NCBI GenBank assembly: GCA_002786065.1
Contig: NHNY01000017.1
Location: forward strand, 372,001-436,000
Reading direction: 5' to 3'
Length of the DNA: 64,000 nucleotides
Source: Microcyclospora pomicola
Taxonomy: Eukaryota > Ascomycota > Dothideomycetes > Capnodiales
Part shown: piece after piece, positions 43,537-56,578 of the stretch
Position numbering within the stretch: the first letter of the stretch is position 1
How the letters are laid out: every line of letters starts with the position of its first letter
The notes under the pieces: generated by a model
Told to the model about the DNA's origin: nothing
The model's input: the letters and a program-made list of their open reading frames with translations, nothing else
The model's database searches: none
Position numbers and translations under genes: made by a program

Positions 43537-45408
43537 ATGCGTCGCGCCGTGATACAAAACTTGCGGACCATCCGGCGACCGACTCCTCGAAAAGCGCTCA
43601 AACAAGTTCGGATTCATGGCTCGTACAATGCCTCGTTTCAGCGTTCAATAGCGTCGCGAACTCCTCCGCCTACACAATCGCCGATGCGGTGGGTTAGACG
43701 AGTCAGTGTTCCGGTCGCACTGGGAGTGGCATCTGCAGCATCATTCTACGCATATCAACAACGAAGCGCTGGATCCGCGGCAGGAAATTCACACGTGCAA
43801 AGCCTGGTAACGGAATCAAGTAATAGCAGGAGTTACGGGACAGCAGCAGCGGCATACGCAACACCGTCGTCTACATTGGTTGATGCATCGCATCTGGAGG
43901 TACCAGAAGCCGTACGAAAGGCTCTGATTGTCGACCAGGGCCAACTGTACACGGCGCAGATTCCTGTAGACCAACCCATCAGCAAAGAGACAGATTATTC
44001 TGGGCGCAAAGTACTCGAAATGCTCACAGCGGATCAGGCAAGTGCCAAGCTTCGAACGAACGAAGAGAGCTACCTTGTCGGAAGAGGCGAAGGTGTTGTG
44101 CGATACGATGTTGTGCAGATCCCGAGTAATGATCCGATTGAAGATGATCATGTTGAGAAGATTGTAGAAGTTCCCAACACTATCGCCGCAGCCGCCGACG
44201 GGAAGACGCAATCGGACTGGATGTTTTGGGGTGTTTTCGATGGACACGCCGGATGGACGACTTCAGCAAAGCTCCGCCAAACTCTTGTCTCATATGTGGC
44301 GCGGGAGCTGAACGCGACGTACAAGTCAGCACTCGCCGATCCTTCGTTGACATTGCCAACAGCAGACTCAGTCGATGCAGCGATAAAGAAAGGATTTGTG
44401 AAATTGGATCACGAGATTACCCATGAGTCGGTACAAAAGGTTTTGAAGGCCAAGTCTAAGGTCGTTGCAGCTGAGATATTGGCTCCGGCACTTTCTGGAT
44501 CCTGCGCTTTACTTAGCTTTTACGACAGCCGGTCCAAAGAATTGCGAGTAGCGTGCACGGGAGACAGCCGAGCTGTCCTTGGTCGTCGAGGAGCCAGTGG
44601 GAAGTGGTCCGCGACTGCACTTTCTGTCGACCAGACTGGAGGTACACCTTCAGAAGATGCCAGGTTACGTGCAGAACATCCTGGTGAACCATACGTGACC
44701 GCAAACGGCCGCATTCTCGGCGGTCTTGAACCCAGTCGCGCGTTTGGCGATGCAGTCTACAAGTGGTCTAAGGAGACTCAGGACAAGCTCAAGAACTCTT
44801 ACTTTGGCCGTACTCCGTCTAAATATCTCAAGACACCTCCATACGTCACCGCGGAACCCGTCATTACCACCACCAAAGTCAACCCTTCTCAAGGCGACTT
44901 CGTGGTTATGGCTACGGACGGTCTGTGGGAAATGCTGACGAACGAAGAAGTCGTGGGTCTTGTGGGCCAGTGGCTTGAGAAACAAGCTTCATCCAACCAG
45001 AACAAATCGTCCTCTTCGGCCAGCTGGCTACAAAGCTGGTTCAGCACCCAAAAGGCTGGACCTCTCCCCATTGAACACCACGACCAAAGTGATGATGGTG
45101 GGCAACGTACGCCAATCCGCCAGACGCAATGGGGTGTCCCTGCCGGCCAAGATCAGCGATTCGTTGTCGAGGACAAGAACGCCGCAACCCATCTCGTCCG
45201 TAACGCGCTCGGTGGCAAGGACAGCGACATGCTCTCAGCGCTCCTGACGCTTCCGGCGCCATATTCTCGTCGGTATCGTGACGATCTGACCGTGCAAGTC
45301 ATCTTCTTTGGCGAAGGCCAAGGCAATGGCAACGTTGAGCTGAACAAGGAAGCGAGCGCGACCGCGAATGGTTCGGGCGGAAACGGGGCACCAAAAGCTA
45401 AACTTTGA
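43537..45408 (+). CDS. PTC5: Mitochondrial PP2C-type phosphatase (Ptc5 / pyruvate dehydrogenase phosphatase-like)
   Basis: This single-exon gene encodes 623 residues. The N-terminus is Arg/Lys-rich without acids (MRRAVIQNLRTIRRPTPRKA), a likely mitochondrial presequence, followed by a hydrophobic segment at about residues 58-70 (VSVPVALGVASAASFYAY), which could anchor it in the inner membrane. PP2C motifs follow in order: FWGVFDGHAGW (metal-binding Asp235), LSGSCALLSFY, ACTGDSRAVLG, GGLEPSRAFGD, VMATDGLWEMLTNEEVV and RDDLTVQVIFF. Between the last two blocks is an insertion of about 100 residues, as in the pyruvate dehydrogenase phosphatase branch. The family's expected role is reactivation of pyruvate dehydrogenase by dephosphorylation of E1 alpha. 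Confidence 0.92.
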   Translation: MRRAVIQNLRTIRRPTPRKALKQVRIHGSYNASFQRSIASRTPPPTQSPMRWVRRVSVPVALGVASAASFYAYQQRSAGSAAGNSHVQSLVTESSNSRSYGTAAAAYATPSSTLVDASHLEVPEAVRKALIVDQGQLYTAQIPVDQPISKETDYSGRKVLEMLTADQASAKLRTNEESYLVGRGEGVVRYDVVQIPSNDPIEDDHVEKIVEVPNTIAAAADGKTQSDWMFWGVFDGHAGWTTSAKLRQTLVSYVARELNATYKSALADPSLTLPTADSVDAAIKKGFVKLDHEITHESVQKVLKAKSKVVAAEILAPALSGSCALLSFYDSRSKELRVACTGDSRAVLGRRGASGKWSATALSVDQTGGTPSEDARLRAEHPGEPYVTANGRILGGLEPSRAFGDAVYKWSKETQDKLKNSYFGRTPSKYLKTPPYVTAEPVITTTKVNPSQGDFVVMATDGLWEMLTNEEVVGLVGQWLEKQASSNQNKSSSSASWLQSWFSTQKAGPLPIEHHDQSDDGGQRTPIRQTQWGVPAGQDQRFVVEDKNAATHLVRNALGGKDSDMLSALLTLPAPYSRRYRDDLTVQVIFFGEGQGNGNVELNKEASATANGSGGNGAPKAKL

Positions 45409-46165
45409 TGCTGTTCACCTACTTGACTGAGGACTTTGCGATGCCACTATAGTGTTTTTAAGATAGATCCGTCCAGTTTAGCATAGCGAGCGGCGTACAT
45501 CGGCGTCGGGTAGCTTTGCCATGGATTCGTTATGAAATTTGATAGCGAGACTTAGGTTGATATACTTTACAAATGCTTCCTCGTACCCGCTTCACAATGC
45601 TTCCAACCACCTGCGAATGCGCTCTGATTGATATCTAACCCAACCAAATTTCCTCATTTACTCCATAGCTACGCAATCTCAATGTCCACAGCGTTCCCCA
45701 CTTTGAGCCAATGGCATGATCCAGACCGCATCATCCTGATGGTGCGCAGTCAGGGTGAACTCCGGTTCAAAATCTGCAACGAAGCGACGTCGTAGCGGTG
45801 TCAGTCGATATCGGTGGTGTACTGCGACCACGCGCCTGGATGGTTGTGTCCAGAGAGACACCGTCAATCGCTCTCTTAACGGTTTGCGGGAGGGTGCCCC
45901 ATGCTGAAGAGAACTTTTGCGCCTAGGTTATGGCTCTGCATGTCGCGGGGACAGCGGGGGCAAGACACAACTCCGTCCTACTGTCGCTGCAGCTGCGAAC
46001 CATAAGTGCCATTCGCAGCGGCGAGCATGCTGGTCATGCTGAGGCCAGCATCTGCGTTAGTACGGATGACTTGAAGCCTACGCAACGCGAATTCCGCAAT
46101 CGGACCATCGACGTCCACGCAGAGTGCCGCAGCATCGAGAGTTGCTGGGATACACGACCACACAA
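45409..46165. other. Convergent intergenic region
   Basis: About 760 bases lie between the PP2C gene and the 3' end of AFG1. A minus-strand frame at 45978-46169 (LDAAALCVDVDGPIAEFALR) reads smoothly but touches the AFG1 stop and is unrecognised; I do not call it. Confidence 0.5.
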
Positions 46166-48430
46166 TCATCTCTTCTCCTTTCCTCGATTCTCCAGCCCCT
46201 CAGGCCCTTGACCCCATGCTCCAGCCTTCGGCCCCCACTTCATCGTGCCCCAGATATGCGTCCAGCTGAACTTGGGCGGCGGCTCCGACGCGGTGCGGAA
46301 TGGGCTCGCGATGCCACTGTCTTCGGGGCTGTGAACATGTTTGAACGAGCGTGCATCGCGCGTTTCGTCGATCGTGCTGTCGCCAATGCGAGCGTCCAGT
46401 GACGAAATGCCATTCGTAGACATTGGCGGCGCAGTGGCGTCGAGGTTCGCGTCTCGTTCCCACCTCCTCACCTCCAGTGGGAGCGGACGGTGCCAGTCAG
46501 GCTCATCTCGCGCCCACCATCGGGCTCCGCAGATCTCCCAGAGTCTGCTTTGGGCTCGTCGATAGGCGAAGCGCTCGTCTTCACCTGTAAAAGCACTGGT
46601 TTTGCCAAAGTCGGGACCTCGGGTGTATCGCGATGGCTCGTCTGGGTCGATTGGTTTGCGCTCGAATTCGGAATCCACAAGGCCGAATGAGCGGCCGAAG
46701 GGATTTGGTCGCATCTTGTTGGGCGGGTCATCCTCAAGCGCATCAGCGTTCAACATCCCTGCCAGTCGCGCGTGCGTGTAATCTGGCTCGAGCTCTGGTT
46801 CGGCATAGTTGGGGTTCTGCGACAGGATGTTCGGTCGAAAAGGAGCAGTGGCGTCTTGATAAACTTCTGAGAGTGTCTCAGAATAAATGGACTCGCCTTG
46901 TTCGTCTTCGTTGCGTGTTTTCTCGGGGAAGAACAGATCGTCTGGACCTGCTTGAGCACTGACGAAGAGCTTGCAACGGCATTCGTAAAGCGCGTCAAGC
47001 AAAGTGATGAAGCGCCGGGCCTCATTCTTCATCAGCCAAGTCAAGACCGGCACATCTGTCAGGATGAGCGTATGGTAGGTAGATGCTAGTGTAATATAGT
47101 CGGCAGGACCAAGGGTGGTCCTACAAAGCTCATCGAAGCTCCACATCGAAGCGCCATTACAGGCGCGAGGGACTGGGATAGCACGACCATAAACTCTCAT
47201 TGTCTCGGGCTTCCACTCCACGGCATCCGGTTGAGATGATCCGGTAGCATTCGAGATCGCTCCAGCCAGAGCACTTTGCGAGGCGTGATCATCCGTCTGC
47301 GCATCGAAGTACAATGGCAACTTCACGTCCGCGACAGCTTCTTCCTCTTCCTCTCGCTTCTTCCCAATCTCTTCCTGCAGCTCCTCCACAATCCGACTGA
47401 GCTCGCTACCCTCTTCGCCATCCAAATCCACGACTTGCGTCTGCGCAGCACCCTCTTTGCTTTCGAGCCGCCTGTAATCCTTGCCTCCCTCCATTTCCCA
47501 AACCTCACACCTCGCCTTCAACACTTCCAAGAACGCTGCGAATTCGTTCTGTCCAGCGAACAACCGATCACTCACACTCACGCTCCTCCTCCCAAACTGC
47601 CAGCCCAGCGGTCCCTTCTTCTCCGCTGGCGGCGGCGCACCAAAATGAATCCCCGCCGCCTTCGCCAGCTCCTCCGGCATCCGATTCGACGTCGCGACCA
47701 GCACGCCACCCAGATGAAAGAAGGACGTCATGAGGTTCGTCAGGATCTTGCTGGCCGCGCGATCCGGCATCTGGAACTCATCCAGAAACAAGATCGGCGA
47801 CGTCTGGACCATGTCCTTGGCCAGCCAGAGGAGGGAGTAGTCGTCGCCGGCCTCGTCGCCGCCCGGCCCCGCCACGGCACGGGTCCGCCGCAGCGCCTCG
47901 AGCTTCGCCAGCGTCTCGAGCATGAACGTGTTGAAGTGCCAGCGCTTCTTCTTGCGGTGCGGCAGGCAGTCGGCGAACAGGTCGATCAGCATCGACTTGC
48001 CCGTGCCGACCTCGCCGTGCAGCATCAGGCCGCGCGGGCTGGTGAGCTGCAGCGCCTCCTCGTGGCTCGTCAGCTTGCGTGTCAGCGCGAGCGAGTCGCG
48101 CTTCTCCTTGGCCGCGAGCAGGGAGCGCCAGGTGCCTTGCCTGCGACTTGACAGGGACGCAGAAGACGAGACATTGTCCTGGGCCGTTTGTGCGTGGTGC
48201 TGGTGGAGGTCTTTCCGCCGCCGGACAGCGCGCGAGATCTGGTCCAATCGTAAGCTGTATTCGATTTCGGGCTCGTAGTCCTTGAGTTCCTCGTAGAGCT
48301 TTTGCAGATGCAATGCCAGACGGACTTGAGCTGGGTCCTGCACGAGTCGTTTAGTGGCCACGAGAGCGCGGTATTTGACCAGCGGGTTGGTGATGGCGAG
48401 GCTGGTCGAGCTCGCGATAGTGGCACTCAT
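46166..48430 (-). CDS. AFG1: Afg1/LACE1-family mitochondrial AAA-type ATPase
   Basis: This single-exon gene encodes 754 residues. Afg1 is a matrix-side ATPase that helps remove mitochondrially encoded inner-membrane proteins. The core starts near residue 15 with PLVKYRALVATKRLVQDPAQ, a typical family opening. The Walker A is GEVGTGKS (139-146), followed by KKRWHFNTFMLE. Walker B is ILFLDEFQMPDRAAS (Asp217, Glu218), and VLVATSNRMPEELAKAAGIH contains the sensor. WSFDELCRTTLGPADYITLA and RRFITLLDALYECRCKLFVS belong to the C-terminal part. It is longer than usual because of a charged insertion around residues 330-385 and a polar tail of about 200 residues. A clear presequence is not visible at the chosen ATG, though the N-terminus is basic. 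Confidence 0.93.
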   Translation of the reverse strand: MSATIASSTSLAITNPLVKYRALVATKRLVQDPAQVRLALHLQKLYEELKDYEPEIEYSLRLDQISRAVRRRKDLHQHHAQTAQDNVSSSASLSSRRQGTWRSLLAAKEKRDSLALTRKLTSHEEALQLTSPRGLMLHGEVGTGKSMLIDLFADCLPHRKKKRWHFNTFMLETLAKLEALRRTRAVAGPGGDEAGDDYSLLWLAKDMVQTSPILFLDEFQMPDRAASKILTNLMTSFFHLGGVLVATSNRMPEELAKAAGIHFGAPPPAEKKGPLGWQFGRRSVSVSDRLFAGQNEFAAFLEVLKARCEVWEMEGGKDYRRLESKEGAAQTQVVDLDGEEGSELSRIVEELQEEIGKKREEEEEAVADVKLPLYFDAQTDDHASQSALAGAISNATGSSQPDAVEWKPETMRVYGRAIPVPRACNGASMWSFDELCRTTLGPADYITLASTYHTLILTDVPVLTWLMKNEARRFITLLDALYECRCKLFVSAQAGPDDLFFPEKTRNEDEQGESIYSETLSEVYQDATAPFRPNILSQNPNYAEPELEPDYTHARLAGMLNADALEDDPPNKMRPNPFGRSFGLVDSEFERKPIDPDEPSRYTRGPDFGKTSAFTGEDERFAYRRAQSRLWEICGARWWARDEPDWHRPLPLEVRRWERDANLDATAPPMSTNGISSLDARIGDSTIDETRDARSFKHVHSPEDSGIASPFRTASEPPPKFSWTHIWGTMKWGPKAGAWGQGPEGLENRGKEKR

Positions 48431-49102
48431 CGAACATACACTCTAATGCCCGGGGTCGGACAGGTCTGATGGCTGCATATCATTGAATTCATGTAGGCAT
48501 TGGTATATTATAATAGGTGAAGTTGCTGGTGTATGTATCTAGTCTTGCTCTGACATCATGACAGCTCCTCGCTGCAGTCTGGACCATTGGATCAACCTCG
48601 GGTGGACATGAAACATCGAGAACAACAGCGAAACGATATTGTGATTCGATAACTAAGGAAACTCCTCGCATGTTCGCATCTGTAACTGCATACACGGTGC
48701 ATATTGTCTATACCGACCCGGAGCGCTGGCAAATCTGAAAGTAAGATATCTAGAGAGAAATGCAATGCCTGCGAGAAAAACCCCCTGAGGCACGCGGACA
48801 ACCCACGTCTAATTCGACCCTTCAATAGTCGGCAGCTGTACTCCGTACGTACTCCATCAAAGCGCCCGCCATACCAATACTGCAGACAAGAATCGAGCGG
48901 TGGATCTCCAAGATTTGAGATTTCCAGCTCGCATGCTGCAACGCTCGGTTGATGTGCTCGAATGGCACAGACCTCGTCGACGATCAGGTTGACCCTGTAT
49001 CTCCGGCATGATACAGCAAGAGAGGTCGGCCAAGGGCGTGTTGCGCTGAAGCCTTTCGAAGCAACCAGATCATCGATCTCATCATCTCGGTCACTTTGTG
49101 AT
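48431..49102. other. Intergenic region between AFG1 and ANP1
   Basis: About 670 bases separate two leftward genes and should hold the AFG1 promoter and the ANP1 3' end. A long minus open frame at 48592-49416 overlaps the ANP1 last exons out of frame and is a shadow. Confidence 0.55.
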
Positions 49103-50550
<1,448 letters not shown>

Positions 50551-51932
50551 TGCTCTCGGAGGAGGCTCGCCAGCGATGCTGGCGGTGATCGTGCTCCTCC
50601 TCCGCGGTGCCGCCGCAGTCCCGGAAGAAGCCACGAGGGGTGTCTGTCGCGGCAGAACGCCGGTGTCAGAGGCAAGCGAGCGTCGTAGATAGGCGGGAAA
50701 GGAGGGGAATGGAAGGCGGGCGCGTGGGTTGCGTGAATGGTGGTGGTGGTGGTGGTGGTGGTGGTGATATGGCCAGAGGCAGAATGAGCCCGGGAGTCTG
50801 TGGTTGAGCTGCTACGTACTGGTCGCTGATGAGTTTCCAACGGGTCAACTTTCCTGTGCCACGGAAGTTTCAGCCACAGCCGGCACTCGACTTCTACATA
50901 AGGATTGCAAGGGGAAGGAGATTCTATTTGATCGTGTATGACACAGAGTCGGGACTTTCTCTTCGACTGAGCAAGTACGGTAGGTGGCACAGCAAGCGAC
51001 CGTGGATCAGTAATTTTCAAGTTCCGTGTGGTCTTCAATGCAATGCCGCCTCGTAATATGGACGCGTAGACCAGTTCGGAGGTTGTATGTTTCGAGTAAG
51101 GGCCAATAATAGACGTGCTTAGCCACATCGGCAACACCTCTACCGGTCAACGAGACACGACCAGCGGTCACCTCTCCTGGAGAATCTCCTTTATAGCGCC
51201 GGGCCCATGTGCATGTACTGTAAAACGTCTGCAGCATGTTCCGAAGAAGCGCAATAGGGTGTGATGGGTGCGCGTGTGAAGAGAGTTTCGCGTGAGCCGT
51301 TAGAAGATGCACTCCAGATTCAATTGAGATACGATGTTGAAAGCCGTTCGTGGTGCTCGTTATTTCAATGAGGCAGCTATGCTATCTATCTCTAAAGGGG
51401 TGCCCTCTGCAAGTGTTGCGGCTGAAGACAATTCGATGCCTCGTATATGTTCTGGAACGAACGATACTGATACAGCTCTGCTATGCATGCACACAATCTT
51501 TTCCTCTCCTTCCCTAGTCGTCGTCGTCGTTACGTTTAACTGGCCCCTCAAGGTGTCCAATCGTGATTAAAGGAGTCGTAAGAATTGTGTGAGCAAAGCT
51601 TGTGACCTTCCGCGAATGCGGAGATGATCTCGCTCCGGAGGCATAAATTAGGCGGGAGAAGTGAAAGAATGATAAGACCGAAATACTGGCTGTGGAATCC
51701 CACGCCAGCTGATGAGTGACATTGTTGACTGTCACCAGATAGACTGAAGGTGGAAGAGCGTCGACCACATATACGCAGCCTGGGGTAGTAACCGCAATGG
51801 AGGGGGTGCGACTCCCAACACTCGCGAAGGGCCGTTGCTGTGTCCTAGGAGGCCAGGGTGATCGGAAGTCTCTTGTGTATGGCAATGTTGTACCGCACGA
51901 AGAAGAAAGGCACTGACAGTGCTGCACGACTG
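50551..51932. other. Intergenic region with ANP1 promoter
   Basis: About 1.4 kb hold the ANP1 upstream region and the 3' flank of the hypothetical gene. There is a TGG trinucleotide run. Open frames across it are GC-driven and show no domain. Confidence 0.55.
50738..50766. repeat. (TGG)n microsatellite
   Basis: About nine to ten uninterrupted TGG units lie about 190 bases upstream of the ANP1 start codon. Confidence 0.85.
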
Positions 51933-52880
51933 CTAGTACATGTCGAGACTCTCCCTGTCTGCAGTTAAGCTTCCCTGATATGCTCGTACTTTCTCTTGGA
52001 ATGCCGTGCGGAACCGGCCTCGACGACACTCCGTCCAATCCTTGTGACCGTGTGTCAAGCAAGTCTGCTCTTTCGAACTCGCATGGCAGCAGCGCGGTTG
52101 ATTGGGTATGTCGAGTAATGTACCCTCGAGGAGATGTTCGTCGTCTCCGACGTGGTCTTCGATGTGCTGCTGCCACTTAGCCTGCCATTCTGACACACAT
52201 CCCTCTTTGACTGCCTGCTTGTAGCTCTCGTCCAGCAGCACAGTACTCATGCGAATGAACGCCCACGCCATCAAAGCCTTGGGATACGTCAATCCAGACG
52301 AAGTCTTGTTCCCCTTGGCGAGTTTTGCTGATGGTCGATAGCCGGTATAGAGCACCACGACATCTTCGAGCGTCTGGCGATAGAAAGCCTCGCCGTCTCG
52401 ATGGGCGCGCTCCTTAGCCGCCTTCTTCTTCGACTTGATGCCCTCGGTGTCGTTCAGACGTTGAAATTTGGTACGCTCGTCGTCGTACTGGCTATCAACA
52501 CTTTCGCAAGACGAAGGGGATCTTCGCTTCCGCACGGCCAGGGAAGAGTGCTGCATTGCGAATGTCGTGCGAGGTGAAGGGGAGGGTGTGATGAAAGTTG
52601 ATGTTGGAGTGGGGAAGGCTTCAGCGTCATCTGCTGACGACGGAGATGCGTCGCTTTGGGAAGGTAGATGGGGTCCCGATGTGTGCGACCCATCATGCAC
52701 AACAGTCCCATATAGCGAAGGCTGCGGACCATGTGTTTGCTCAGGATGAATATGCAGTGCTCTTAATGACGGTAGTCGCCTGTGATACTGTCAGCACACC
52801 ATTCAGTCAGCCATGCAGCGCGGAACTCACTCTTGAACGTTAGGTACGAACATGCTAGGCCACATGTAGCGAATGGTCAT
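51933..52880 (-). CDS. Hypothetical protein, 298 residues
   Basis: I do not recognise this protein. A first exon 52880-52831 (MTIRYMWPSMFVPNVQE) joins across a 51-base intron to 52779-51933 with the frame restored (ERLPSLRALHIHPEQ). The first approximately 100 residues are Ser/Pro-rich with a basic patch (VRKRRSP). The middle is a charged stretch (IKSKKKAAKERAHRDGEAFY) followed by a helical region with aromatic residues (TLEDVVVLYTGYRPSAK, ALMAWAFIRMSTVLLDE). The C-terminal part has five cysteines and several histidines (CCHASSKEQTCLTHGHKDWT, ECRRGRF) that could bind a metal, but no known zinc-finger spacing is clear. A nuclear role is only a guess. Confidence 0.65.
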
Positions 52881-55257
52881 GATGCAGTGTGAGTATCACG
52901 GACAGGTACTTCTGTTGAGATAGGCGCAATACGAAAGCGTTCTACGCTGAAGTACAGGTGCAGTAGACGTTGTAGGGAGGTGTGTGGGATTGTGTATAGG
53001 CAGAATGGCATCAACACCTGCAAGGCGGCGAAGTGAAAGTGGACAACTTAGATTGGGGTGGAAAAAGGGAGGGTAAATGTGCAACGAGTGAGTAGACCAT
53101 ACTTATGCCATCTTGCACGAACTTACTCCGCACAATCCACAAGTGGCCAGATGTGTTGCCTGCAGCTCTCGTTCGAGATCACAACGGCCCAGCGACTATC
53201 GACCCAAGTGCTTGGGATTATGACAGCTTCAAGAGAGCCTTTCACAGGTGAAGATCGGAGAAGCGCTGGTGGGTTTGTTGATCCCAAGACAGCGCGGTAA
53301 GATGGGCTGGACGGCCGCATCGACTGGTGGTCACGGGTGAAACGTCCGTCGATTGGATTGGGCGCAGCAGGAGCCAACACAGCGCCATGCAGGGTATTCG
53401 CTCTCATCCCTTGCAGTAGGCGCGGAAGTCAAGCGCGGACTTTTGACGGGGAGAAGATCATAAGACGGAGCCGTGACGATCTGATTCGCCTGCTTGCTTC
53501 GCGGTTGACCGGGACTTGGCCTCATTCCTCGGTACAGTACTCATTCGTGCGAACGGAGCCGGCACAGCCGGTGAGCTCAAGCCCGGAAGATGGGCCAATA
53601 GACGGAGTAGTGGTGCAAGCACATTGTGGCTGTAGGTAGCTCAAGCACGATCCCAACAACGTTGCTGATGTTGTCGGAGGGGTCGGCTGACTGTGCCGTC
53701 TCTTCGAAGCTTCTTTGTCGGCGATGGCGCCTATTGAGCTGTCATCGTAGCGCAGACATGCCGTCAAATGCTGGCCACAACATTTGTATCATTCTGTTGA
53801 TACGCACATCCACTGTCGCAGAGCATGCCACAGTCGTAGTCGGCTGTTTCATCTGGACGACGTTACTGCATGCACGTAGGGTTGGCAAGGCGTCACGAAG
53901 CTTTCGCAGGTGGGCGATGTTGGTTAGAGCACCTCGTAGATTCCAGTAGAGCGGTACCCTCAATCAACACTGCGGGCATGCTGTGCCACTGGTCTCGAAG
54001 CAGGCGCTTAAATACCAACATGTTGGTGTTTTGAGCACTCATTCATGCACAGCGCAATATGCTTCTGTCGGTGACGTGTCCGAAACTCATCGGGGTCGAA
54101 ACATTCTGCATCGTCTGCAACCGCGAGCGACGAAGAGGAATCGTCCAGAGACTGCGGGGTTGAGACTCCTCCCAGCGACGGACGAAAATTTGGAAGCCAT
54201 ATATAGGTAGCTTTACGCCGTTGCGGATGAACGCCACAGGTTGAGCTTCCACACCCTCGCGATGTGCCGGCATACCGATGTTGCGAGAGCGCCTATCTCG
54301 GCCCAACGATGCGACCATAATGGGTTGATAGGCACAGTAGCGAATCCATTTGGTTGGCTGGAGTCGTCGATGTGACAGATAAGTCCAACATGAGGCAGGG
54401 GTATTCATGCACGTGCATTCTGCGGTATTGCGGCGTAGCTATTGATGCGCGAGGTTGTGCTGTGCCTTATGAACCGGGGGGTCTGAGATGCAATCGGACT
54501 AGAGCGCATCGCGTTGGCCATCACCCTGAGTGACCGATCGCACCGAGTTCGACGCTGTTAATGTGGAAGTTTATCTTGCGATCGGCTTGCGCACCGATGG
54601 TCACGGAAGATCTCAGGAAAGGTGAGATGACATGAAGCGACGTTGATGTCAATGTTCTAGAATGCAGCTTAGCCAGCACGTGACAAGCGCCATCAGTTGT
54701 GGAAGTCCGGTTCAAGGATTAGAAGCATTTTTCTTTCGCAGTTCATCAGGTGCATGTATCTCTGGTTCTATGAGCAGAGACTCAAGTACATTATACATGG
54801 ACAGTCGATATGCGTCATGTTATAGCTGTCATGCATGTACGAATCACATACCGTATGTGTATATGATGAAACAATCATGTACATCAAGGACATTACAACG
54901 TGAATTACAAACACATGCCATGCCATTTCCAAACTACCTATTAATTTACTCTGCATTCTCTCGCCAAAAACACCCGTGAACACCGTTCTGAAAGCAAGCG
55001 TCCTGACCGCGTATATACGGGGCATATGCCGTGCGAAAGTCATGCAGCATGTCGAGCAGTGCAGGATGAGAGAATGGAATTCGATTAGTCTATGCCATGG
55101 TCCCATTTCTTGAGACTAGTCGATCGAGATGGGGAGCATCAACAGGAGTGGATTAACCTGCGTGCCAAACAGAGCGCTCCTCCAGCAGCTGTAGCCATCG
55201 CAAGAAAGAGAGCTAGCGCTGGAAAAAATGCTCGACACAAGACAGCGGTTCCAATGC
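52881..55257. other. Gene-poor region
   Basis: About 2.4 kb without a gene I can support. Two minus-strand ATG frames read fairly smoothly: 53742-53963 (LRGALTNIAHLRKLRDALPT) and 54043-54408 (QPVAFIRNGVKLPIYGFQIF). Neither is recognisable, and they could be remnants of one gene or chance. Confidence 0.45.
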
Positions 55258-56578
55258 TCAAAGCATGCCGAAGATCGCAGCAACAACGCCAAGGAGGCCA
55301 GTGGTGCCGGTGATGACAAGAGTGTTGGCAGCACCTGTCGAGGAGCTGGGAGAGGAGCTGCTGGTAGTAGTGCCTGTGCCGTTGGAGGTAAGCGCGGTCG
55401 AGTCGTCGCCTTCGCATGTTTTGATGACTTTGATGGCGGAACTGCTTCCAGCTTCATTCTTGAAGGTGTCGCATGATTTGTCGATGCTACCGGTGGTGTC
55501 GGTGGATTGGAGATTGAAGGCACCAGCGATGTTTGTGATCGCTGGCAATTCAACGCTATAGAAGTATCAGTCATCGCGGGGTCTCACAGAACGAGTTAGG
55601 AGACTCACTCGGTAAAGATGCCGTAGAAGTTGAAAGTACCCTGAATAACTGAAAGGCTGCCAAGGTCGTCGACGACGGCGAGCTTGCTGTTGTTGGCAAC
55701 CACGAAAGCTTGCTCGATGGTCGTGAGCTTGGGCATAGACACATTCGTCAGATCCGTGTTGCCCACGATGTTGACACCTCCTCCAACGGTGGTAAGGTTA
55801 GGAGCGGACAGGGTAGAGAAGCTGTTTTGCTCGAGGTAGATTGACCCATTCATGACCGTGAGCAAGGGGATGCTTAGGCTCTCCAAGTTCATCAGGTTTA
55901 TGGTGTTGGCCCAGACCAAAGATGGAAAGCTGGCTGCTGCAGTGTCACCATTGCCTCCAATGCTGAGAGTGTCCGAGACGTTGCCGAGCTGCATAGAAAT
56001 GTCGTCCAAGAAACGGTTGCTGACCAACGTGAACGTGTCCACTTCCATGAGGTTAAGGCCGGTAAGGGATTGAAGCGAGGTATCTTGGATCGAGACTGTC
56101 TTCGCTGTCGTGATCTCGGCAGCCAAGCTCAAACCGGTGAGGAGGTTGAGGGCGGACCAGTCAATGGAGTCGACCGTGGTGAGCAGAGGAAATGAGACGG
56201 TGGTCAATTGGTTCAGACCGACCAACTGGAAGGTATCGTCGATTGTGGTCAAGCTGTCACCCGAGATGGTAGAGATATCAGAGACATTGTTCAATACAAG
56301 GCTTCCCGTGATCTCTTTGATGCCATCCAACTGGATCGAACCGGTGGTGTCTGTGGCAATGGCGATAGATCCGGAGAATGTAGTGCAGCTGGCGAGAGCA
56401 CTGGCGTCACCCTGGTTTTGGATGGTTGTGGTGGCGGAGACACTGCATGAGTCGGCTGAGGAAAGACTGGTCAGTAGCCATTCTACCACGCAAAGTTGGG
56501 GATTGGTGGGCCGCGGGAAGACTCACCAGCGGCGCGTCCTGCCACGGCCAGGGCTGGTACGAGGTATCTGGCAGCCAT
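55258..56578 (-). CDS. ECM33: Ecm33/Sps2-family GPI-anchored cell-wall protein
   Basis: Three exons, 56578-56527, 56455-55609 and 55555-55258, give 398 residues. The N-terminus (MAARYLVPALAVAGRAA) is a signal peptide whose cleavage region spans intron 1. The body is a receptor L-domain/LRR-like solenoid of repeated beta-strand units (SIQLDGIKEITGSLVLNN, SLVWANTINLMNLESLSIP, NSFSTLSAPNLTTVGGGVNI). Cysteines in ADSCS and ALASCTTF at the start and CDTF/KTCEG at the end cap the solenoid. A Ser/Thr-rich stretch (TGTTTSSSSPSSSTGAA) and a hydrophobic tail (TLVITGTTGLLGVVAAIFGM) form the GPI signal. Ecm33 proteins are needed for wall integrity and are abundant in the fungal wall. Confidence 0.94.
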